Source: Falsiroseomonas sp050563545
GTDB taxonomy: Bacteria; Pseudomonadota; Alphaproteobacteria; Acetobacterales; Acetobacteraceae
Direction of reading: 5' to 3'
NCBI RefSeq assembly: GCF_050563545.1
Contig: NZ_JBNXUM010000020.1
Coordinates: forward strand, 62,001 to 126,000
DNA length: 64,000 nucleotides
Part shown: positions 17,651 through 26,421 of the stretch, in pieces
Numbering within the stretch: the first letter of the stretch is position 1
Layout: the number at the start of each line of letters is the position of its first letter
The notes under the pieces: model-generated
Databases searched by the model: none
What the model saw: the letters and a program-made list of their open reading frames with translations, nothing else
Told to the model about the DNA's origin: nothing
Position numbers and translations under genes: made by a program

Positions 17651-18700
17651 TCACGGGTCGATCCCGAGGATGCGCCGCGCCGTCGCCCGGTCCATCCCCT
17701 GGCGCAGGGCGGCGTCGAAGGGCGCCGGCGTCGTGGCGATCATGTGCCGCCGGATGAAGGGCGCGCCTTCCGCCGCGCCGTCCTCCTTCCGCTTCAGCCA
17801 GCACTCCCACTCCAGCACGCACCACCCGTCGTAGCCGGCGGCGGCGAGGCGGGAGAACACGCCCCTGAAATCCACCTGCCCGTCGCCTGGCGAGCGGAAG
17901 CGCCCGGGCCGCTGCGCCCAGTCCTGAAAGCCGCCATGGACGCCGCTGCGCGGGCTCGTCACGAACTCCGCGTCCTTCACGTGGAAGGCGGCGATGCGAT
18001 CGGCGTAGAGCTCGATGAAGCCGAGATAGTCCATGTGCTGCAGCAGCATGTGGCTGGGATCGAACAGGATGCGCGCGCGCCGGTGTCCGTCCACCAGGCC
18101 GAGGAAGCGGTCGAAGGTCACGCCGTCATGCAGGTCCTCGCCGGGATGCAGCTCGAAGCAGAGATCGACGCCATGCGCCTCGGCATGGTCCAGCAGCGGC
18201 CGCCAGCGCCGCGCGAGTTCCTCGAAGGCCGCGGCGATCAGCGCCGGCGGGGCAGGGGGCCAGGGGTAGGCGTAGGGCCAGGCGAAGGCGCCGGAAAAGG
18301 TCGCGACGCGACGTAGGCCGAGCCGCGCCGCGGCCTCGATCGCCAGCCGAAGCTGGTGTTCCGCCCAGGCCCGATGCGAGGCGGGATCGCCGCGCAGCGC
18401 CGCCGGCGCGAAGACGTCGTTCAGCGCCGCGAAGGCCGGGTTCACCGCCAGCAGCTGCCCCGCGCGATGCGCCGCCAGCTCCGTGACCTCGACGCCGAGC
18501 GCCGCGAGCCCTGCGATGTAGTCGCGGCAATACGCGTCGTCGGCCGCGGCGCGTTCCAGCTCGATCAGGCGGGGATCGTGCACCGGCACCTGCACCCCCA
18601 CATACCCATGCCCGGCGAGCCAGCCGACGACGCCGTGCAGGCTGTCGAAGGGCGCCGTGTCGCCCATGAACTGGCTCAGCATCACCGCGGGTCCGCGCAT
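17651..18700 (-). CDS. Sugar phosphate isomerase/epimerase-like TIM-barrel protein
   Basis: A 349-residue protein of the AP-endonuclease-2/xylose-isomerase-like TIM-barrel superfamily. Likely metal ligands: CFELHPGEDLHDG (glutamate, histidine), ILFDPSHMLLQHMDY (aspartate, histidine), AFHVKDAEFV (histidine) and CVLEWECW (glutamate). The start is the ATG at 18700 with AAGGGGACGG upstream. Such enzymes isomerise or dehydrate sugars and inositols. The substrate is unknown; there is no operon partner. Confidence 0.85.
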   Translation of the reverse strand: MRGPAVMLSQFMGDTAPFDSLHGVVGWLAGHGYVGVQVPVHDPRLIELERAAADDAYCRDYIAGLAALGVEVTELAAHRAGQLLAVNPAFAALNDVFAPAALRGDPASHRAWAEHQLRLAIEAAARLGLRRVATFSGAFAWPYAYPWPPAPPALIAAAFEELARRWRPLLDHAEAHGVDLCFELHPGEDLHDGVTFDRFLGLVDGHRRARILFDPSHMLLQHMDYLGFIELYADRIAAFHVKDAEFVTSPRSGVHGGFQDWAQRPGRFRSPGDGQVDFRGVFSRLAAAGYDGWCVLEWECWLKRKEDGAAEGAPFIRRHMIATTPAPFDAALRQGMDRATARRILGIDP

Positions 18701-18891
18701 GATCCGTCCCCTTTCCCGCGGCCAGCATGGCGCGGGGGAGGTCGGCAGGGCTACCCGTCCGGTGGAGGCGCCTGGTTCATGTGGCGCGGCTACGCCGTGC
18801 CGAATGAATCCGGCCCATTGCCGGCTTCGGCTTTGACCGAATCGAAGTGGATGGTGACAAGTGGTTGACTGCGATATGCAGACCAGGGCGG

Positions 18892-18915
18892 GACGCCTGG
18901 CAGGGGCCAGGCGTC
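18892..18915 (+). repeat. Hairpin in the leader of the polysaccharide-export gene
   Basis: GACGCCTGGC (18892-18901) and GCCAGGCGTC (18906-18915) form a perfect 10-bp stem with an AGGG loop, about 56 bases before the GTG at 18972. No U-tract follows, so it is not a standard terminator. It may be a leader structure or a regulator site. The rest of the ~270-base divergent gap (18701-18971) shows nothing I can name. Confidence 0.5.
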
Positions 18916-18971
18916 TGTCGCCCGGCAAGCGAGCGTGAGTCTTCCCCCGGACCACCGCCCGGACCGAGGCC

Positions 18972-20162
18972 GTGACGTCTAGAAGATCCCTGCTGGTCCT
19001 GGCGCCGACGGCGCTGCTCGCGGCGGGCTGCGCGAATTTCCTGCCCTCGGCCGGACCGCGCTTCAACCAGTTGCCGGAAAGCGCCGGCGTGCGCGCCATC
19101 GAGGCCGATGGCGGCCAGCGCGTCTGGTACGCCTATGTCCCGCTGACGCCGAACGTGGTCTCCCGCCTCGAAGCCGAGGAGAGGCCGATGGTGTTCGGCC
19201 GCCAGACCGTTGCGGAGCGCGCCTTCGACCCGCGCATCGGCATCGGCGACACGCTGCACATCACGGTCTTCGAGGCGTCGTCGGGCGGGCTCTTCATCCC
19301 GCCCCAGGCCGGCGCGCGGCCCGGCAACTTCATCCAGCTGCCGCCCCAGCAGGTCGGCCGCGGCGGCACCATCACCGTGCCCTATGCCGGCGCGGTGCGG
19401 GCCGAGGGGCTGACCCCGGCCGAGCTCTCCAAGCGGCTGGAGGATCGCCTGGCCGGCCGCGCGCTGGAGCCGCAGGTCATCGTCCAGCTCGGCGACCGGC
19501 GGTCCAACCTCGTCAGCGTCATGGGCGACGTCTACACCTCGCTCCAGTTCCCGCTCGATCCCGCGGGCGAGCGGCTGCTGAACGCGCTCTCGCGCGCCGG
19601 CGGCCCGCGCTTCCCGGCCTACGAGACGGTGATCACGCTGCAGCGCGGGCGGCTCGTGGACCGCGCGCTGCTGTCGGACATCGCGGGCCGGCCGGAGCAG
19701 AACATCCAGCTGCGCGCCGGCGACGTCGTCTTCGTCAGCCGGGAGCCGCGCTACTTCCTCGCGCTCGGCGCGACGGGGCCGATGGCCTCCCTCAGCCCGG
19801 TGAACCGGCGCATGCCGTTCGAGGATACGCGGCTGAACCTCGGCGATGCGATCGCGCGGGCGGGCGGGCTGCAGGACGACCGCGCCGACTCCCGCGCCGT
19901 CTTCGTCTTCCGCAACGAGCGCGCGCGGGTGCTGGCGGCGATCGGGCTGCAGGTGCCGCCGGGCAACGAGGAGCTGCTGACGGTCTACCAGGCCGACATG
20001 TCGGAGCCGAGCGGCCTCTTCCTCGCCAATGCCTTCCCGATGCGCAACCGCGACACGATGTTCGTCTCGGCGGCGGCGGCGACGGACGTGCAGAAGGTCG
20101 TGAACCTGCTGCTGCCCTTCGCCAACACGGGCATCGCGATCGGGGCGGTGAGCAACCGTTGA
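18972..20162 (+). CDS. Polysaccharide biosynthesis/export (Wza-like, OPX) lipoprotein
   Basis: The 396-residue protein has a lipoprotein signal (TALLAAGCANF, cysteine near residue 20). A Poly_export domain follows (RIGIGDTLHITVFEAS ... GGTITVPYAGAVRAEGLTPAELSKRLEDRL), then SLBB-type segments (SNLVSVMGDVYTSLQFPLD and RMPFEDTRLNLGDAIARAGG). It forms the periplasmic/outer-membrane channel for capsule or exopolysaccharide. The start is GTG. No glycosyltransferase, Wzc-like kinase or polymerase gene is nearby, so the partners must be elsewhere. It ends 9 bases before the convergent hydantoinase gene. Confidence 0.9.
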   Translation: MTSRRSLLVLAPTALLAAGCANFLPSAGPRFNQLPESAGVRAIEADGGQRVWYAYVPLTPNVVSRLEAEERPMVFGRQTVAERAFDPRIGIGDTLHITVFEASSGGLFIPPQAGARPGNFIQLPPQQVGRGGTITVPYAGAVRAEGLTPAELSKRLEDRLAGRALEPQVIVQLGDRRSNLVSVMGDVYTSLQFPLDPAGERLLNALSRAGGPRFPAYETVITLQRGRLVDRALLSDIAGRPEQNIQLRAGDVVFVSREPRYFLALGATGPMASLSPVNRRMPFEDTRLNLGDAIARAGGLQDDRADSRAVFVFRNERARVLAAIGLQVPPGNEELLTVYQADMSEPSGLFLANAFPMRNRDTMFVSAAAATDVQKVVNLLLPFANTGIAIGAVSNR

Positions 20163-20171
20163 ACGAGGCGG

Positions 20172-21572
20172 CTACGCGGCTCCGGCGTGGAGAAGCCGGC
20201 GTTGGACGTAGCGCCCGGTGCCGATCGCGTCGTCCTGCAGCGTGCCGTCGCGCAGCGCGAAGCGGCCGCGAACCAGCGTGTGGACGACGCGCCCCGTCAG
20301 TTCCTGTCCTTCATAGATCGAATAGCCCGCGGAGGAGACCACGCCGTCCCGCGTCACCGTCCAGCGCGCGGCGGGGTCCACGATGGCGAGATCGGCATCC
20401 AGCCCCGGCGCGATCGCGCCCTTGTCGTTCAGCCCCATGATCCCTGCCGGGTTTGTCGCAGTCAGCGCGGCGATGCGCGCCAGGCTCAGCCCGCGCTTCG
20501 CATGCCCCTCGCTCAGCAGCACCGGCAGCATCGTCTCCATCCCCGGGCAGCCCGGCGAAGCCGTCCAGATCCCGCCCTCCTTGGACGAGACGTCGCGATG
20601 CACATGGTCCGTCGCGACGGTGTCCACGCTGCCGTCCAGCAACCCGCGCCATAGCGCTTCCCGGTCGGACGCTTCGCGCAGCGGCGGGTTGATCTTGCCA
20701 ATCACGCCGCCTTCCCACCCGATGTCATGCGTGAGGTAATGCGGGCAGGTCTCCACGAAGACCCGGGCGCCGGCGGCGCGCTGGCGCAGCGCCGCGTCCA
20801 GCGCCTCGGCCGAGGAGGTGTGCACGACATAGAGCGGCGCGCCGGTGATCCGTGCGACGTAGGCCGCGCGCTGCACGGCGTCGGCCTCGACGAAGGGCGG
20901 GCGCGTGGCGTTCCAGGCCGACAGGCCGCCCTTGCCCTCGGGGTCGGCCTTCATGACGCGGTCGCGCAGCACCCAGGCCATCTCGATGGTCTCGGGATGC
21001 GGGCAGACCATGCCGCCATGCGCGGCCGCGGCCTCGCAGAGCCGCAGCAGGAAGCCGTCGTCGATGTCGGGCAGGCCGAGCCGCTTCCCCTCGCCGCCGC
21101 GGTTGTTCATGAAGATCTTGAAGCTCGGCGCGCCCCGCTCGCGCGCCAGCATCGGCACTTCCGCCAGCTGCGCCTCGGTCGAGACGATGGGGTGGTAGCC
21201 GAAGTCGATCCGCGATCCCGCCTGCGTGACCTCGATCACCCCGTCCAGGATCTCCGCGAAAGGCTCGGTGGCCATCAGATACGGGACGAAGCAGGTGATC
21301 CCGCCCGCAGCCGCCGCGGCGCTCTCCCGATCCGCATCTCCGGGCACGCGCGGGCGGGAGATGTCCTTGCCGTGGCCGAGATGCAGATGCGCGTCGATCG
21401 CGCCGGGCAGCACGGTCAGCCCCTTCAGCGCCACGCGCTCCGCTGCCGGCACATCCGTGCCCGGCGCCAGGATGGCTGCGATCCTGCCGCCCGCGGTCGC
21501 GATGTCGCAGGCGACCGGCGCCGCCTGGCCCGGCAGCACGGCCCGGCCGCCGGCCAGCAGCAGGTCCATCAT
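20172..21572 (-). CDS. Cyclic amidohydrolase (dihydroorotase/hydantoinase/allantoinase family)
   Basis: A 466-residue TIM-barrel amidohydrolase with all metal-site landmarks: DAHLHLGHGKD (HxH), SFKIFM (the lysine normally carbamylated), YVVHTSSAEALD and ATDHVHRDVS (late aspartate). The family opens cyclic amides such as dihydropyrimidines, hydantoins or allantoin. The start at 21572 lies two bases after the stop of the isochorismatase-like gene, so the two are cotranscribed. A ring-opening enzyme paired with a carbamoyl amidase-type hydrolase fits stepwise hydantoin or ureide breakdown, fed by the divergent TRAP transporter. Exact substrate is inference. Confidence 0.88.
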   Translation of the reverse strand: MMDLLLAGGRAVLPGQAAPVACDIATAGGRIAAILAPGTDVPAAERVALKGLTVLPGAIDAHLHLGHGKDISRPRVPGDADRESAAAAAGGITCFVPYLMATEPFAEILDGVIEVTQAGSRIDFGYHPIVSTEAQLAEVPMLARERGAPSFKIFMNNRGGEGKRLGLPDIDDGFLLRLCEAAAAHGGMVCPHPETIEMAWVLRDRVMKADPEGKGGLSAWNATRPPFVEADAVQRAAYVARITGAPLYVVHTSSAEALDAALRQRAAGARVFVETCPHYLTHDIGWEGGVIGKINPPLREASDREALWRGLLDGSVDTVATDHVHRDVSSKEGGIWTASPGCPGMETMLPVLLSEGHAKRGLSLARIAALTATNPAGIMGLNDKGAIAPGLDADLAIVDPAARWTVTRDGVVSSAGYSIYEGQELTGRVVHTLVRGRFALRDGTLQDDAIGTGRYVQRRLLHAGAA

Positions 21573-21574
21573 CG

Positions 21575-22261
21575 TCAGGCCGCCGCGCGCAGCGCGCCGA
21601 GCGCCGCCAGGCATTCCTCCGATGTCATGACATCGGCGTATTTCGACGCCATGTCGAAGAGGTTCACGGCGTGCGAGACCCTGCTGCGGTCGTAGACCGC
21701 GTCATGGGGCACCACGACCTTGAAGTTGTAGGCGAAGCCATCCACGACCGATCCGCGCACGCAGCCGCTGGTCGTACAGCCCGTCACCACCAGCGTGTCG
21801 GCGCCGAGGTCGATCAGGTAGCTCGCCAGCGGCGTGCCGAAGAAGGCCGAGGGGTGCTTCTTCGGCAGCAGGATCTCCGTCTCCTGCGGCTTCACTTCCT
21901 CCACAAAGTCGTAGCCGTTGCGCGCGACGGTCATCAGCGCCGGCACCTTCTGCGCGAGCCGCCCCTGGTCGAAGCTCTCCTTCGGCGAGACATGGGGATA
22001 GAGCACCGGCCAGCCGCGCGCGCGGAAGGTCGCAAGCAGCCTGCGGATGTTGCCGACGGCCTGCCAGCCCCACTCCCCGCAGGAGGTCGGGAATTCCCGG
22101 ATCGCCTCGTCGAACGGCATCGGCCTTGTGCCGACCGTGCGGTACTGGACGTCGATGATCAGCAGCGCCGGGCGCCTGCCGAGGCCGGAGGCGCGGCCGA
22201 AGCCGGCGGCGTTGTAGGCGCGCTGCTCCTCCTCGGGAATGATGCCGTCCCAGGGCTTCAT
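21575..22261 (-). CDS. Isochorismatase-like cysteine hydrolase (N-carbamoylsarcosine amidase-like)
   Basis: The 228-residue protein has the family triad: Asp in ALLIIDVQYR, Lys in LPKKHPSAF and the nucleophilic Cys in VVTGCTTSGCVRGSVVDG. This GCTTSGCVR form is typical of N-carbamoylsarcosine and related carbamoyl amidases rather than true isochorismatases. The gene precedes the hydantoinase with a 2-base gap, suggesting the pair converts a cyclic ureide to an amino acid, CO2 and ammonia. Start ATG at 22261, divergent from a TRAP operon across a palindromic operator. Confidence 0.87.
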   Translation of the reverse strand: MKPWDGIIPEEEQRAYNAAGFGRASGLGRRPALLIIDVQYRTVGTRPMPFDEAIREFPTSCGEWGWQAVGNIRRLLATFRARGWPVLYPHVSPKESFDQGRLAQKVPALMTVARNGYDFVEEVKPQETEILLPKKHPSAFFGTPLASYLIDLGADTLVVTGCTTSGCVRGSVVDGFAYNFKVVVPHDAVYDRSRVSHAVNLFDMASKYADVMTSEECLAALGALRAAA

Positions 22262-22316
22262 GGCGGCGTCTCCGCTGCGGTGGGTGGAAAGACTAGCAGC
22301 GGCGCCTGCCGGCACA

Positions 22317-22334
22317 CAACTGGTATCCCAGTTG
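22317..22334. promoter_or_regulatory. GntR/FadR-type operator between divergent catabolic and TRAP genes
   Basis: CAACTGG (22317-22323) and CCAGTTG (22328-22334) flank TATC. This closely matches the TGGTATACCA-centred palindromes bound by GntR-family (FadR/VanR-like) regulators. It lies in the 315-base gap between the hydrolase gene (start 22261, minus) and dctP (start 22577, plus), well placed to control both. No GntR gene is in the window. The rest of the gap shows nothing clear. Confidence 0.6.
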
Positions 22335-22576
22335 CCCTCGCCCGGCGCTGCGGCGCGGCACCTTCGATTCGCCTGACAGGGCAGGGGGCCGGCGTGGCGA
22401 TGCCCGGTCCCGGCGGCCGGATGAACCCCCGGCGCATCTCCTCGGCCACGATGCCAGCGCCACCGTCCGCCCGCCAAGCCGCCATCCCTGCCGCGCTGCC
22501 AGGGTGACCCCCTTGCCGCGGCGGCGCGTCGCGGCGATTGTCGGATCCGGGAGAGTTTCACCTCGGGAGAATCAGC

Positions 22577-23563
22577 ATGCCGACCCGTCGCCAGGTCCTG
22601 GGCGCGACCGCCGCCCTTGCCGCCGCCGCCATCATCCGCCCCGCCTTCGCGCAGGCCAATCGCTGGCAGTGCGCCACCGCCTATCCCGACGGCAACTTCC
22701 ACACCCGCAACATCCGCACCATGATCGACGAGATCCAGGCGGCGACGAACAACGCGCTCCAGATCCAGCTGCATTCCGGCGCGTCCCTGCTGCCCATGCC
22801 GCAGATCAAGCGCGGCGTGCAGACCGGCCAGGTGCAGGTCGGCGAGATCCTGCTGACCGCCTATTCCAACGAGGACGTCTTCTTCGACGCCGACGCCATC
22901 CCGCAACTCGTCACCAACTTCGCCGAGGCCAAGAAGCTCGCCGATTTGCAGAAGCCCTATATCGAGGCGCGGCTGGCGCGGCAGGGCATGAGCCTGCTCT
23001 ACATGGTGCCCTGGCCGCCCGCGGGCCTCTACGCGCAGCAGCCCATCCCGACGATCGAGGGCCTGCGCGGCCTGCGCTTCCGCACCTTCTCCCCGGCCAC
23101 CAACCGCTTCGCCACCATCGTCGGCGCGCAGCCGACGCTGGTGCAGGCCGCGGAGCTCGCCCAGGCCTTCGCCACCGGCGTCGTGCAGGCGCAGATCACC
23201 TCCGCCCAGACCGGCGTCGACACCTCGGCCTGGGACTATGCGCGGGTCTTCACGCCGCTCGGCTTCTCCATGACGAAGAACGCCGTGATGGTGTCCCGCC
23301 GCGCCCTGGACGCCCTGCCGGCCGCGCAGCAGCAGGCGGTGCGCGAGGCCGCCGCGAAGGCCGAGACCCGCGGCTACCAGCTGGCCGAGGAAGCGCAGCG
23401 CAGCACGGAAGCGACGCTGGGCAGTCGCGGCATGCAGATCGCCCCGCCGACGCCGGAGTTCCTGGAGGGGCTTCGCCGCGTCAGCCGGCAGATGACCGAC
23501 GAATGGGTGCAGCGCGCCGGCGAGGACGGGGCGAAGCTCATCGAGGCCTATCGCCGCGCCTGA
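22577..23563 (+). CDS. TRAP transporter substrate-binding protein (DctP family), second system
   Basis: 328 residues from the ATG at 22577, with GGGAGA six bases upstream. The signal peptide has a twin-arginine look (MPTRRQVLGATAALAAAAI, cleavage near AFAQA). Binding-protein features are IEGLRGLRFRTFSPATNRFA and the long helix around AQAFATGVVQAQITSAQTG. It delivers its ligand to DctQ/DctM encoded next. The shared divergent promoter region with the hydantoinase and cysteine hydrolase suggests the ligand is a cyclic ureide or related acid. Confidence 0.92.
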   Translation: MPTRRQVLGATAALAAAAIIRPAFAQANRWQCATAYPDGNFHTRNIRTMIDEIQAATNNALQIQLHSGASLLPMPQIKRGVQTGQVQVGEILLTAYSNEDVFFDADAIPQLVTNFAEAKKLADLQKPYIEARLARQGMSLLYMVPWPPAGLYAQQPIPTIEGLRGLRFRTFSPATNRFATIVGAQPTLVQAAELAQAFATGVVQAQITSAQTGVDTSAWDYARVFTPLGFSMTKNAVMVSRRALDALPAAQQQAVREAAAKAETRGYQLAEEAQRSTEATLGSRGMQIAPPTPEFLEGLRRVSRQMTDEWVQRAGEDGAKLIEAYRRA

Positions 23564-23570
23564 GGGCCGC

Positions 23571-24104
23571 GTGATCCGACGCGCGCTGGACGCGCTCTAT
23601 CTGCTCGGCGGCATCGCGGGGGGCGTCTCGCTCGCCGCGATCGCCGGCATCATCGCGGCCCAGGTGATCGGGCGGCAGTTCGGCCTGGTCTTCGCGGGCG
23701 CGGACGATCTCACGGCCTTCGCGGTGGCGGGCTCGGCGCTGCTGCCGCTGGCCTATGCCTTCCGCCACGGCGCGCATATCCGGGTGGACCTGATCATCGG
23801 CCATCTGCGGGGCAGCGCGCGTTTCTTCATGGAGGCGCTGGCGCTGGCGCTCACCGCCGGGCTCTGCGGCTTCATGGCCTGGGCGATGGCCGACCTCGCC
23901 TATGATTCCTGGCAGTTCGAGGACGTGGCCCAGGGCACCGTGCCCTGGATTCTGTGGTACCCGCAGGCCGCCTGCGCCGCCGGCTGCATCCTGTTCGCGG
24001 TCGCGTTGCTGGACGACCTGGCGGTCCACCTGGCCGGCGGCACGCCGTCCTACCGCCGCGCGGCGGAGGCTTCGGCGCTGCAGCGCGCGACCGAGGAGAT
24101 CTGA
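23571..24104 (+). CDS. TRAP transporter small permease (DctQ family), second system
   Basis: A 177-residue membrane protein with four helices. The GTG start is 7 bases after dctP and has GAGGG upstream. Helix 2 and its loop (GADDLTAFAVAGSALLPLAYAFRHGAHIRVDL) show the conserved DctQ pattern, and GTVPWILWYPQ precedes the last helix. It joins the large permease encoded two bases downstream. Confidence 0.9.
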   Translation: MIRRALDALYLLGGIAGGVSLAAIAGIIAAQVIGRQFGLVFAGADDLTAFAVAGSALLPLAYAFRHGAHIRVDLIIGHLRGSARFFMEALALALTAGLCGFMAWAMADLAYDSWQFEDVAQGTVPWILWYPQAACAAGCILFAVALLDDLAVHLAGGTPSYRRAAEASALQRATEEI

Positions 24105-24106
24105 CG

Positions 24107-25438
24107 ATGGAACTCGCCCAGACCGAGGCGGGTCTCATCCTGCTCGGCGCGCTCTTCGCGATCCTCGCGCTCGGCGTCTGGATCGGGCTCGGCCTTCTCG
24201 CGACAGGGCTGGTCGGCATCGTCGTGATGCCGATGCTGCTGCCGGGCATGGCGGCGTTCCCGGCGGAGAAGGTGGCGGCGAGCGCGATCTGGGCCTCCGT
24301 TGCGTCCTGGACGCTGGCCGCGCTGCCGCTCTTCATCTGGATGGGCGAGATCCTGTTCCGGACGCGGTTGAGCGAGGACATGTTCAAAGGGCTCGCCCCC
24401 TGGGTGCAGCGCCTGCCGGGGCGGCTGATGCATGTCAACGTCATCGGCTGCGGCATCTTCGCCGCGGTTTCCGGCAGCAGCGCCGCGACGGCCGCGACCA
24501 TCGGCAAGATGTCGCTGCCTGCGCTGCTCGCGCGCGGCTATCACGCGCCGATGGCGATCGGTAGCCTGGCCGGCGCGGGCACGCTCGGCCTGCTCATCCC
24601 GCCCTCGATCGTAATGATCGTCTACGGCGTCGCGGCCGAGGTCTCGATCGTGCGGCTCTTCATCGCGGGCGTGCTCCCCGGGATCATGCTCATGGCGCTG
24701 TTCAGCGGCTACATCGCGGTGTGGTCGCTGCTGAACCCTGCGCTGACGCCGCCCGCGGATCCGCCCATGCCGTTCGGGGAGAAGCTGAAGGCCTCGGGCC
24801 AGTTGATCCCCGTGGTGCTGCTGATCGCCTTCGTAATGGGCAGCATCTATTTCGGCTGGGCCACGGCGACGGAGGCCGCGGTGTTCGGCGTGGTCGGCGC
24901 GCTGATCCTCTCTGCCTGGGGCGGCACGCTGAACTGGACCAGCTTCACCGACAGCCTCATGGGCGCGGTGCGGACGTCGTGCATGATCAACCTGATCCTG
25001 GCAGGGGCGGCCTTCCTGACCAAGGCGATGGCCTATTCCGGCATCCCCGCCGCGATGGCGGCGTGGGTCGGCGCGCAGGGCTTCAGCCCCTTCGCCATTA
25101 TCCTGGTGCTGACCCTGATCTACCTGGTGCTGGGCTGCTTCATCGACGGGATCAGCATGATCGTCCTGACGGTCTCCGTCGTGCTGCCGATCATCGCGCA
25201 GACCGGCTTCGACCTCATCTGGTTCGGCATCTTCATCGTGCTTGTGGTCGAGCTCGCGCAGATCACGCCGCCCGTGGGATTCAACCTCTTCGTGCTGCAG
25301 GGATTGACGGGCAAGGACATCCTGACCGTGACGCGCAACACGATGCCCTTCTTCTTCCTGATGTTGGCCGCCGTCGCGCTGGTCACGGTATTCCCGGCGA
25401 TCGTGACCTTCCTGCCGAACACCATGTTCGGGACCTAG
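24107..25438 (+). CDS. TRAP transporter large permease (DctM family), second system
   Basis: 443 residues, hydrophobic throughout. Family segments are FAAVSGSSAATAATIGKM (about residues 120-140), LLIPPSIVMIVYGVAAE and ITPPVGFNLFVLQG near the C-terminus. The ATG at 24107 follows GAGGAGAT and lies two bases after the dctQ stop. Last gene of the operon; a strong hairpin terminator follows. Confidence 0.94.
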   Translation: MELAQTEAGLILLGALFAILALGVWIGLGLLATGLVGIVVMPMLLPGMAAFPAEKVAASAIWASVASWTLAALPLFIWMGEILFRTRLSEDMFKGLAPWVQRLPGRLMHVNVIGCGIFAAVSGSSAATAATIGKMSLPALLARGYHAPMAIGSLAGAGTLGLLIPPSIVMIVYGVAAEVSIVRLFIAGVLPGIMLMALFSGYIAVWSLLNPALTPPADPPMPFGEKLKASGQLIPVVLLIAFVMGSIYFGWATATEAAVFGVVGALILSAWGGTLNWTSFTDSLMGAVRTSCMINLILAGAAFLTKAMAYSGIPAAMAAWVGAQGFSPFAIILVLTLIYLVLGCFIDGISMIVLTVSVVLPIIAQTGFDLIWFGIFIVLVVELAQITPPVGFNLFVLQGLTGKDILTVTRNTMPFFFLMLAAVALVTVFPAIVTFLPNTMFGT

Positions 25439-25448
25439 GCACGGAAAA

Positions 25449-25479
25449 GGGGGGGGCGGTCGCCCGCCCCCCCCGTTTT
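25449..25479. terminator. Bidirectional intrinsic terminator between TRAP operon and lipoprotein gene
   Basis: Eight G then CGG (25449-25459) pair with CCG then eight C (25464-25474) around a TCGC loop, followed by GTTTT and preceded by AAAA. The symmetrical A- and T-tracts let it end transcription from both the dctM side and the convergent lipoprotein gene. Confidence 0.88.
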
Positions 25480-25486
25480 CATCCGC

Positions 25487-26326
25487 TCAGCGGCCGCCGC
25501 TGTTGCGGTCGTTCTGGTTGCCGCTGAAGTTCGGGTTCGGCGAGTTGCTGCTGGTGTTCGGCGGCGCCACGCCGGGGCTGGCCGGCGTCGTCACGCGCGG
25601 CTGGCCTTGCGCGTTGAGCGGCGCGCCCGAATTGGACGACCCCGTCAGTCCGTCGGTCGATCCCGTCGCCGGGCCGGGGCTGGTGCCGCGCGCCACGCCC
25701 TGGGTGGTCGTGCCCGGGACCGTCGTGCCCTGCGTGCCCGTCACCGGCGCCTGCGCCGTCGTGCTGCCGCCGCCCATGTAGGCGCGGTCGGAGGACGTCC
25801 CGCGGCTCCCGCCGCCCGCCGCCGCGCCGCCGGCCGTCCCGGCGCCGAGGCTGCTCAGCATCTGCCGGTCCGGCGTGCCGGTCGCGGCCATGTTGTTGCG
25901 GCGCTGGTAGTCCATCACGGCTTCGCGCGTGCGCGGGCCGTACACGCCGTCCGCCGGGCCGACGTCGTAGCCCTGCGCGTTCAGCGCCTGCTGCAGGCGA
26001 CGCGTCTCGCCGTTCGAGGCGCTCGCGGTGCCGCGGCTGCGTGCGCCGCTGCTGCGGCTGTCGCCGGGGACGCGAACCTCAGGGTTGTCCCACGGCGGAC
26101 GGCCGAGGTTCACCTGGTCCGGCGTCGTCGTCGCGCCGGTGATCGCGCCCGCGGCGCCGCCGATGCCCGCGCCCGCCAGCGCGCCAACCGGGCCGCCGAC
26201 CGATCCGATCACCGCACCCGTGCCTGCGCCCGCAGCTGCGCCGCCCGTCGTCCGATCCTGCGGATTGGTGCCGCATGCCGCCACGATCAACCCCAGCGCC
26301 AATGCGCCCGGAAGTCTTGCGTTCAT
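25487..26326 (-). CDS. Peptidoglycan-binding domain lipoprotein with low-complexity tail
   Basis: A 279-residue lipoprotein. GAGGAGCGACATC precedes the ATG, and a lipobox LIVAACGTN sits at about residue 18. A glycine-alanine segment (GAVIGSVGGPVGALAGAGIGG) like a glycine-zipper follows. A PG_binding_1 domain comes next (RRLQQALNAQGYDVGPADG ... YGPRTREAVMDYQRRNN, about residues 105-150). The last ~110 residues are Ser/Thr/Gly/Asn-rich and probably disordered. It probably anchors to the outer membrane and touches peptidoglycan. Function otherwise unknown. Confidence 0.82.
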   Translation of the reverse strand: MNARLPGALALGLIVAACGTNPQDRTTGGAAAGAGTGAVIGSVGGPVGALAGAGIGGAAGAITGATTTPDQVNLGRPPWDNPEVRVPGDSRSSGARSRGTASASNGETRRLQQALNAQGYDVGPADGVYGPRTREAVMDYQRRNNMAATGTPDRQMLSSLGAGTAGGAAAGGGSRGTSSDRAYMGGGSTTAQAPVTGTQGTTVPGTTTQGVARGTSPGPATGSTDGLTGSSNSGAPLNAQGQPRVTTPASPGVAPPNTSSNSPNPNFSGNQNDRNSGGR

Positions 26327-26421
26327 GATGTCGCTCCTCGCCTCGGGACCACTTGCGGGTCCGATGGGCGGGCAACGCCCTCCCCGCAGGGTTGGTTGCG
26401 CGCGGGGGACGGAGCGCCGAA

